The translations under genes were made by a program, and so were the position numbers. From Candidatus Bathyarchaeota archaeon (GTDB lineage: Archaea > Thermoproteota > Bathyarchaeia > Bathyarchaeales > Bathycorpusculaceae), in NCBI GenBank assembly GCA_018396935.1, contig JAGTRA010000026.1, positions 1 to 10,564 of the forward strand: a DNA stretch of 10,564 nt, given 5' to 3'. Positions within the stretch are counted from its first letter, which is position 1; every line of letters begins with the position of its first letter. The notes beneath the pieces were generated by a model, which saw nothing but the letters and a program-made list of their open reading frames with translations, did no database searches and was not told the DNA's origin. Positions 6,545 through 10,564 of this stretch are shown here, in pieces.

Positions 6545-7357
6545 ATGAAAGTAAGTATGAGATTGAAATATGCAGTAACCTTCACGTCCATATTTTCAGC
6601 TATGGCTTTTATCCTATTAGGTCTATCAACAACTTGGGGTTCAAGATTTTTTGAGGATTTTGTATTTTTCGCGTTTATAAGCATAATTATCCCAGTTGTC
6701 ACATTGCATCACTTAGATAGTCAGTGGCGAAAAGCTATAGATGAACATTTACCCGAATTGTTTAGAAATATTGCTCAAGCACAAGAAACTGGTATGTCCC
6801 TGCCCAAAGCTTTTGAGGAAGCCGCCAAGGGCGACTATGGTCCATTGACCACTGAGCTTAAAAAAATTAATACACAGATATCTTGGGGTATGCCCTTTGA
6901 AGAGGCTTTGCTGGCTTTTGCTCGTCGCGTTAATACATTGCTCGTACAAAGGACTGTTCCGTTAATGATTGAAGCGCTTCGTTCAGGGGGGCGCATAGAA
7001 CAAATATTTGACCCAATGGGTAAATTTATACAAGCAACACTTATGCTTCGTAAGGAACGTATGGCAAAGACGCGGCCTTATATTGCGATAATATACATAT
7101 CCTACTTTGTATTTATCTTAACCATAGTTTTACTATTCAAGGCTTTCTTCGTTGACATTACGGGAGCATCCATTTTAGAGGTCGCCATCATGTCCCCTGA
7201 GGAACTAAAGCGTTCGCTCTTTCACATGGCTATTATTCAAGGATTCTTTAGCGGTCTTATAGCTGGGAAAATAGGCGAAGATTCAGCATTATTGGGATTA
7301 AAACATAGTCTCGTAATGATGCTTTGTGGTTATTTAGCACTTAAGATATTCCTCTAA
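6545..7357 (+). CDS. Type II/IV secretion platform membrane protein, TadC/FlaJ-like (second copy)
   Basis: A 270-residue membrane protein with the T2SSF domain. Hydrophobic segments lie at about 10-28, 36-54, 178-203, 225-242 and 250-269. The cytoplasmic region between the second and third carries the classic pattern: LPELFRNIAQAQETGMSLPK (69-88), a Trp-Gly-hydrophobic-Pro turn WGMPFEEALLAFARR (114-128) and LMIEALRSGGRI (140-151). It pairs with the preceding protein as a probable heteromeric platform under the ATPase. The start at 6545 is preferred over 6530 because of the near-perfect SD; using 6530 would add MVVIA and a 10-bp overlap with the upstream gene. The next gene begins 18 nt after the stop. 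Confidence 0.85.
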   Translation: MKVSMRLKYAVTFTSIFSAMAFILLGLSTTWGSRFFEDFVFFAFISIIIPVVTLHHLDSQWRKAIDEHLPELFRNIAQAQETGMSLPKAFEEAAKGDYGPLTTELKKINTQISWGMPFEEALLAFARRVNTLLVQRTVPLMIEALRSGGRIEQIFDPMGKFIQATLMLRKERMAKTRPYIAIIYISYFVFILTIVLLFKAFFVDITGASILEVAIMSPEELKRSLFHMAIIQGFFSGLIAGKIGEDSALLGLKHSLVMMLCGYLALKIFL

Positions 7358-7360
7358 AAT

Positions 7361-7365
7361 GGAGG
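7361..7365 (+). promoter_or_regulatory. Shine-Dalgarno deciding the GTG start of the first pilin gene
   Basis: GGAGG lies 9 nt before the GTG at 7375. An ATG at 7384 in the same frame would be 18 nt away, too far, so the GTG is chosen. Confidence 0.6.
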
Positions 7366-7374
7366 GCGTCCCCT

Positions 7375-7788
7375 GTGGGTGTAATGATTCATGATTTTCT
7401 TTCAGACAAGCATGCCATATCGCCTATTCTTGGAGATGTCTTGCTCATGGTTGTAGCGGTGGTCGCTATGTCAATAGCTGCCACTACCACCTATGTAGTT
7501 ACAAGTAATCTTCGGGAAACTATCAGTGAACGCTTGGTTATTGAGGATGTTTGGTTTAGTGGGCAGGGGCAGATAAACGTTTATGTTCGAAATGTAGGCA
7601 GGGCTGCTGTAGAAATCTCCAGAATATATGTTAATAATACTGTCGTTTACTTTACCCCTAAATCCTTAGGGTTAGGCGATCATAATTGGATTAATATATC
7701 CTATGAGTGGGCGAGTGGCGGCATATATCATATAAAAATCATAACCAGCCGGGGTAACCATATTGATGGCTATTATCTCGCGCCTTAG
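7375..7788 (+). CDS. Archaeal type IV pilin-like protein (short, single C-terminal domain)
   Basis: A 137-residue secreted subunit. A short charged leader ending in SDKHA (residues 10-14) is followed by ISPILGDVLLMVVAVVAM (15-32), the hydrophobic assembly helix of archaeal pilins (PF07790-type N-terminus, compare AVSPVIGVILM in haloarchaeal PilA). Processing by an archaeal prepilin peptidase close to Ala14 is expected; the enzyme is not in the window. The rest, about 53-137, looks beta-rich, with INVYVRNVGRAAVEISRIYV (67-86) and IYHIKIITSRGN (117-128), likely an immunoglobulin-like strand sandwich displayed outside the cell. Tyr/Trp-rich strands and Asn-X-Ser/Thr sites (NNT, NIS) could be glycosylated. 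The same C-terminal pattern recurs in the next gene, whose start overlaps this one by 23 bp. It may be the major fibre subunit. Confidence 0.8.
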   Translation: MGVMIHDFLSDKHAISPILGDVLLMVVAVVAMSIAATTTYVVTSNLRETISERLVIEDVWFSGQGQINVYVRNVGRAAVEISRIYVNNTVVYFTPKSLGLGDHNWINISYEWASGGIYHIKIITSRGNHIDGYYLAP

Positions 7789-8620
7789 CGCTGATAAAAA
7801 AGGCTTAGCTAATGTGCTTATAGTTATACTAAGTTTAGTGCTTGTAACAGTTATTGTGTCCAATGTCATATTATGGAGTTATCAAATGAATCAGTTTGAT
7901 TGGGAGAGAATGCAGGAGAAAATTGAGTTAATTGAGGTATGTAGCGAATCCCACTGGTTCACCTGTAAAGATCACGCTGAAACAACGATTGCAGACGGTG
8001 TCTATGAGAGACTATACTCAGATAGCCCTTATTACCTAAGCATACAGGCTGATCTGAGAAATTATCCTGCTGATTATATCGCTTCAATTATTATGGAAGT
8101 TAAGTATAGGATTACCGACGCATCTGCAAACTGGGCGTTAGAAGCCTACAACATCCTGAGCAATAGGTACGATTTTATAGCATCTCTTCCGTCGTACTCA
8201 TCCTTCAATAGTTACGTAGTAAGCTTAAGCAATTGGCAAAATTATGTGACTGAGACAGGGATTTTGGTTTTGAGACTATACGCTAGAGATAGTAACAAGA
8301 ATGTTGGCCCGCCAGAACACTCACAAGGGAAGCCTCCATCTAAAAGTAATGAAGTGGCGATTGATTTGGACTTTCTTGGAATTAAGGTACTTTTAAACGG
8401 TACCCTATTTGTGATTAGAAATAGTGGCGCAGTAACTGCTCATATAGTTTCGATATGGATTAATAACGTCGTAGTCCATAAACGTTATGAAGCAGACATA
8501 TTCATAAACCCTGGTGAAAAAATTTCATGTATTAGAGGCGACATACAACTTCCTGCTGGATTATTTACAGCTAAAGTTGTGACTGATAGGGGAAACATTG
8601 CCGTTTTCACGAATAACTAA
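7766..8620 (+). CDS. Large pilin-like protein with an extra extracellular domain
   Basis: A 284-residue secreted protein. Residues 10-13 (DKKG) followed by LANVLIVILSLVLVTVIVSN form a class III signal peptide with the KKG/LA cleavage pattern, expected to be processed after Gly13. A polar helix (41-57) follows. Residues about 58-200 form a domain absent from the first pilin, with two cysteines (59 and 67), a SIQADLRNY strand and conserved-looking ITDASANWALEAYN (116-129). Residues 200-284 repeat the C-terminal module of the first pilin: LFVIRNSGAVTAHIVSIWIN (214-233) and FTAKVVTDRGN (267-277). I chose ATG 7766; a TTG lies just before at 7763, and GGGGT at 7751 is 10 nt upstream. It overlaps the first pilin gene and closes the operon. 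A role as adhesin, minor pilin or tip subunit is inference. Confidence 0.78.
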   Translation: MAIISRLSADKKGLANVLIVILSLVLVTVIVSNVILWSYQMNQFDWERMQEKIELIEVCSESHWFTCKDHAETTIADGVYERLYSDSPYYLSIQADLRNYPADYIASIIMEVKYRITDASANWALEAYNILSNRYDFIASLPSYSSFNSYVVSLSNWQNYVTETGILVLRLYARDSNKNVGPPEHSQGKPPSKSNEVAIDLDFLGIKVLLNGTLFVIRNSGAVTAHIVSIWINNVVVHKRYEADIFINPGEKISCIRGDIQLPAGLFTAKVVTDRGNIAVFTNN

Positions 8621-9615
8621 TGAGTATAGTTTGCTGCTATTTCCTCCTTTATAGCCACGGTTACTTCGCTAGCACTTTTTCCCTCTATAACTTTAATTTT
8701 ATATAGGTCAGCCATTTTCTTTGCGTTATCGCTTAACCTTGGTATCGCTATAAGGTACGCCCTTTCCGGTGTTGCGTCATAAATTTTAGCGAATAAAGCG
8801 ATTACAGGTTGTTCTGTGACCACATCATTTGATGTCGCTAAATCTATAACTGCAAGACATTTTGCTTCATCACTTTTGTAGATAGCTATGTCAAACGTGT
8901 GAGTTGCCCCGGATCGACCCTTAAGGAAGGCTGGCGAATCTACTTTGAAGCCCAGTCGCTCTAAAAGTTCTTTTATAGGGCCTATAAATATGAGCCCGGG
9001 GGCTATTTCATTTTTAACTTTCTCATTTAATCTATACGTGTATACATCCTTCATTTCTAAGTTTTCAAAAGTAAATGTTTCCTGACAATTTCTGCAGAAG
9101 TGCTTAATTATTGGAGTGTCAAAACTTTTTCCACATTCCTTACAAGTACACCAGATACCCGCCTTCCTGTAATCCTTCCCTTGAATAATTTCAATTTTGC
9201 ACTTTGGACAATACAACTTCTCGTTCTTTCTAAATTTATCTTCAACGTCTATGTATCCACATTTGACATGCTCCAGTAAAGAACTCCTTTTAATATCAAA
9301 AGATTCACAATATGGACAGCAGTAGTGCGTTGAAATGTTTTGTGATTTACACTTTGGGCAATATATGATCCTGTCGTAAAGTTGTCTGTCCAAAATCCCC
9401 GCTTCATAAAGTTGGGTGAGAAAATTTTCAACCTTCTCTCTGTCTCCAGTTATGCTCTCAACTTGTGGATACAAGTATCCATGTTTAAGATTAAAAACAG
9501 GCTTTAACTCCGTTATTTCCCCGCTTATAAAAAAGCTTAATAGTGATTGAATTTTAGTGTCCTTATAAAGTTCTGACCTAGATTGTTTTTGCGTTATTGT
9601 CATCTGTTTTCCCAT
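8617..9615 (-). CDS. TackOD1-like zinc-binding protein with C-terminal restriction-endonuclease-like domain
   Basis: A 332-residue soluble protein. Residues about 20-80 look helical and may form a winged-helix-like unit (EKVENFLTQLYEAGIL at 60-75). Residues 84-182 hold a run of zinc-ligand pairs: C86/C89, C99 or C100/C103, C119 (LEHVKCGYID), C136/C139, C156 or C158/C161 and C174/C177. The order CPKC, CPYC, LLEHVKCG, CPKC, CTCKEC, CRNC matches my recollection of TackOD1, a cysteine-rich output domain described in thaumarchaeal signalling proteins. Residues about 210-330 resemble a PD-(D/E)xK nuclease fold: GATHTFDIAI (236-245), CLAVIDLA (253-260) and KIYDATPERAYLIAIPRL (277-294). The canonical E-x-K is read here as D-L-A, so nuclease activity is doubtful. 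The ATG at 9615 lacks a clear SD; ATG at 9603 is an alternative. It converges on the pilus operon with a 4-bp overlap. Confidence 0.72.
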   Translation of the reverse strand: MGKQMTITQKQSRSELYKDTKIQSLLSFFISGEITELKPVFNLKHGYLYPQVESITGDREKVENFLTQLYEAGILDRQLYDRIIYCPKCKSQNISTHYCCPYCESFDIKRSSLLEHVKCGYIDVEDKFRKNEKLYCPKCKIEIIQGKDYRKAGIWCTCKECGKSFDTPIIKHFCRNCQETFTFENLEMKDVYTYRLNEKVKNEIAPGLIFIGPIKELLERLGFKVDSPAFLKGRSGATHTFDIAIYKSDEAKCLAVIDLATSNDVVTEQPVIALFAKIYDATPERAYLIAIPRLSDNAKKMADLYKIKVIEGKSASEVTVAIKEEIAANYTH

Positions 9616-9672
9616 ACCGAATATGGCCGGTGGATTGAATACTATGGTAAAACAATTATTTTACTGTAAAGT

Positions 9673-9690
9673 GATTAATAAGGTTTATAG
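9673..9690. promoter_or_regulatory. Candidate divergent promoter region
   Basis: This AT-rich stretch lies in the 128-bp gap between the minus-strand zinc-binding gene and the plus-strand zinc-ribbon gene. On the minus strand TTATTAATC (9673-9681) predicts a start near 9650, and on the plus strand GTTTATAG (9683-9690) predicts a start near 9712, leaving a leader that contains the GGTGGTG ribosome site. Both are assigned by position and composition only. Confidence 0.3.
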
Positions 9691-9726
9691 GTCATATCTC
9701 GCATTCATTTCGATGGTTATCTTCAT

Positions 9727-9733
9727 GGTGGTG
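9727..9733 (+). promoter_or_regulatory. Shine-Dalgarno of the small zinc-ribbon gene
   Basis: GGTGGTG, one mismatch from GGAGGTG, lies 10 nt before the TTG at 9744. It supports the TTG start of an otherwise easily missed small gene. Confidence 0.5.
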
Positions 9734-9743
9734 CTGTAAACTC

Positions 9744-9899
9744 TTGACTTCCGGCATTGGGAGGCTATTACACTGTCCAAAATGTGGCTTTACTTTTGAT
9801 GTATCCTATGGTAGAGTTTTTGCTTGTTCAGGTTGTCCCTCCAACATTCAATGTAGCTACGTGAAATGTCCTAGATGTGGTCACGAATTCCCAAAATAG
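9744..9899 (+). CDS. Small double zinc-ribbon protein (51 residues)
   Basis: A 51-residue protein starting at TTG with a good SD. It has the cysteine pattern C11-P-K-C14, C28-x-x-C31, C37 and C42-P-R-C45, followed by GHEFPK at the C-terminus. CPKCGFTFDVSYGR (11-24) and KCPRCGHEFP (41-50) are two knuckle pairs, so one or two zinc ions, or possibly iron, are likely bound. I do not recognise a characterised family; small archaeal zinc ribbons of this type have been placed near metal-transport or regulatory genes, which is recollection rather than proof. The reading frame remains open upstream of the TTG but contains no other standard start in the preceding 70 bases. No membrane segment or signal peptide is present. 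It is divergent from the cysteine-rich minus-strand gene and 99 bp before the AP endonuclease gene. Confidence 0.75.
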   Translation: MTSGIGRLLHCPKCGFTFDVSYGRVFACSGCPSNIQCSYVKCPRCGHEFPK

Positions 9900-9957
9900 T
9901 TTTCCTTGAGAGAATAAGCTTACATTATTGTAACATATAACGCCTTCAGAGTAATGC

Positions 9958-9966
9958 TATATATAA
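9958..9966 (+). promoter_or_regulatory. TATA box of the endonuclease IV gene
   Basis: TATATATAA, the clearest TATA element in the window, is centred 37 bp before the ATG at 9999. It predicts a transcript start near 9988 and a leader of about 10 nt, so translation is nearly leaderless; the GGGATG at 9986-9991 is at most a weak SD. The remaining 9900-9957 stretch holds a T4 run at 9900-9903 and no gene. Confidence 0.5.
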
Positions 9967-9998
9967 TCGCGAGACAAAATACTTTGGGATGTATCTGT

Positions 9999-10564
9999 AT
10001 GTATGGTCGTCCACGGTTTGGACCTGCTGGCGTCCCGCCAACATTTAAAGTTATGGGGGCAAAATTGTTTGATGTTCCAAGGCTTTTAAGGGAGGAGGGT
10101 CTTGACGCTTTTGAGTATCAAGCTGTTCGATGGGGTGATAAACCTCAAATCAAGCAAGCGGATGCGGAGAAATTTGGGATAGAGGCAAAAAGGAATGATG
10201 TCTTAGTGAGCCTTCATGCTTCGTACTTCATTAACCTTTGTGGTGCAAAGGAAGTTCTTGAAGCCAGTAAAAAGAGACTTATTGCCTGCGTCCTCGCATC
10301 TAAATGGATGGGATCACGGATTACAGTCTTCCATGTAGGATATTATGGTGAAAAGCCGCCGAAGCAGGCTTTAGAAGAGTGTGTAAAAACTCTTGATGAA
10401 GTTATAGCTGAATTACGTTCTCTAGGCGTTAAAGATGTATGGTTAGGGCCGGAAACTATGGGAAAAATCTCTCAGTTTGGTAGTTTAGAAGAAATCCTAT
10501 GCATATGTGAGAGGGTTGAGCAGACGAAGCCTGTAATAGATTGGGCTCACCTTCACGCAAGGAG
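9999..10564 (+). CDS. nfo: Endonuclease IV-family AP endonuclease (partial, 3' end outside window)
   Basis: The first 188 codons of a xylose-isomerase-like TIM-barrel protein of the AP endonuclease 2 (Nfo/endonuclease IV) family, which cuts DNA 5' to abasic sites with a trinuclear zinc centre. Visible elements are the N-terminal RFGPAGVPPTF (residues 5-15), the first zinc histidine in SLHASYFIN (about 70-78), the second in VFHVGYYG, the bridging glutamate in GPETMGK (about 149-155) and the Asp/His pair in IDWAHLHAR at the window end, which corresponds to the conserved D-x-x-H of the family. The final zinc ligands fall outside. GPETMGK replaces the ENTAG of bacterial Nfo, as in divergent archaeal members, so its substrate range may differ from the bacterial enzyme. 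The start is ATG 9999; out-of-frame ATGs lie at 9989 and 10003. Confidence 0.88.
   Translation, partial: MYGRPRFGPAGVPPTFKVMGAKLFDVPRLLREEGLDAFEYQAVRWGDKPQIKQADAEKFGIEAKRNDVLVSLHASYFINLCGAKEVLEASKKRLIACVLASKWMGSRITVFHVGYYGEKPPKQALEECVKTLDEVIAELRSLGVKDVWLGPETMGKISQFGSLEEILCICERVEQTKPVIDWAHLHAR

Noticed and set aside
9623..9739. A 38-codon plus-strand frame ending in a hydrophobic stretch (SYLAFISMVIFMVVL), just before the zinc-ribbon gene.
   Set aside because: It has no Shine-Dalgarno, overlaps the candidate divergent promoters and is short enough to arise by chance in AT-rich DNA. It would merit reconsideration only if conserved in relatives.

Overview
The window reads as an archaeal chromosome segment, probably from the TACK lineage. 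A bathyarchaeal-type genome is my best guess, but that is inference. Supports are an eL41-type ribosomal microprotein, a 6-phospho-3-hexuloisomerase, an archaeal type IV pilus operon with archaeal-type pilin signal peptides, a cysteine-rich protein resembling the TackOD1 family, AT-rich TATA-like promoters, and Shine-Dalgarno sequences set about 8-10 nt before starts, several of them GTG or TTG. I saw no rRNA, tRNA, insertion sequence, CRISPR array or phage gene. Coding density is high; the longest non-coding gap is about 140 bp.

Layout. (1) 1-648: C-terminal part of a DHH/DHHA1 phosphoesterase; the window begins at the two histidines of its DHH motif. (2) 709-3183: three overlapping genes for an energy-coupling factor (ECF) transporter: two ATPases and the EcfT membrane coupler. 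No substrate-binding S subunit lies in the window. (3) 3241-3939: 6-phospho-3-hexuloisomerase, followed 12 nt later by a 28-codon gene for ribosomal protein eL41, short enough to be missed by standard gene callers. (4) 4081-8620: five tightly packed genes for a type IV pilus-like machine: a secretion ATPase, two tandem TadC/FlaJ-type membrane platform proteins and two pilin-like proteins. (5) 8617-9615, minus strand: a multi-CxxC zinc-binding protein with a C-terminal restriction-endonuclease-like domain, meeting the pilus operon tail to tail with a 4-bp overlap. (6) 9744-9899: a 51-residue zinc-ribbon protein, divergent from (5). (7) 9999-10564: N-terminal 188 codons of an endonuclease IV-type AP endonuclease, cut by the window end.

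How the genes work together. EcfA1, EcfA2 and EcfT should form one energising module that pairs with S subunits encoded elsewhere. The pilus ATPase would drive the two platform proteins to assemble a fibre from the two pilin-like subunits, which share a C-terminal domain; the second carries an extra domain of about 140 residues and is the best candidate for an adhesin or tip subunit. The most notable items are the hidden eL41 gene with its unclear start codon, the two-domain pilin-like protein, a palindrome just upstream of the pilus promoter, and the zinc-finger/nuclease-fold fusion.
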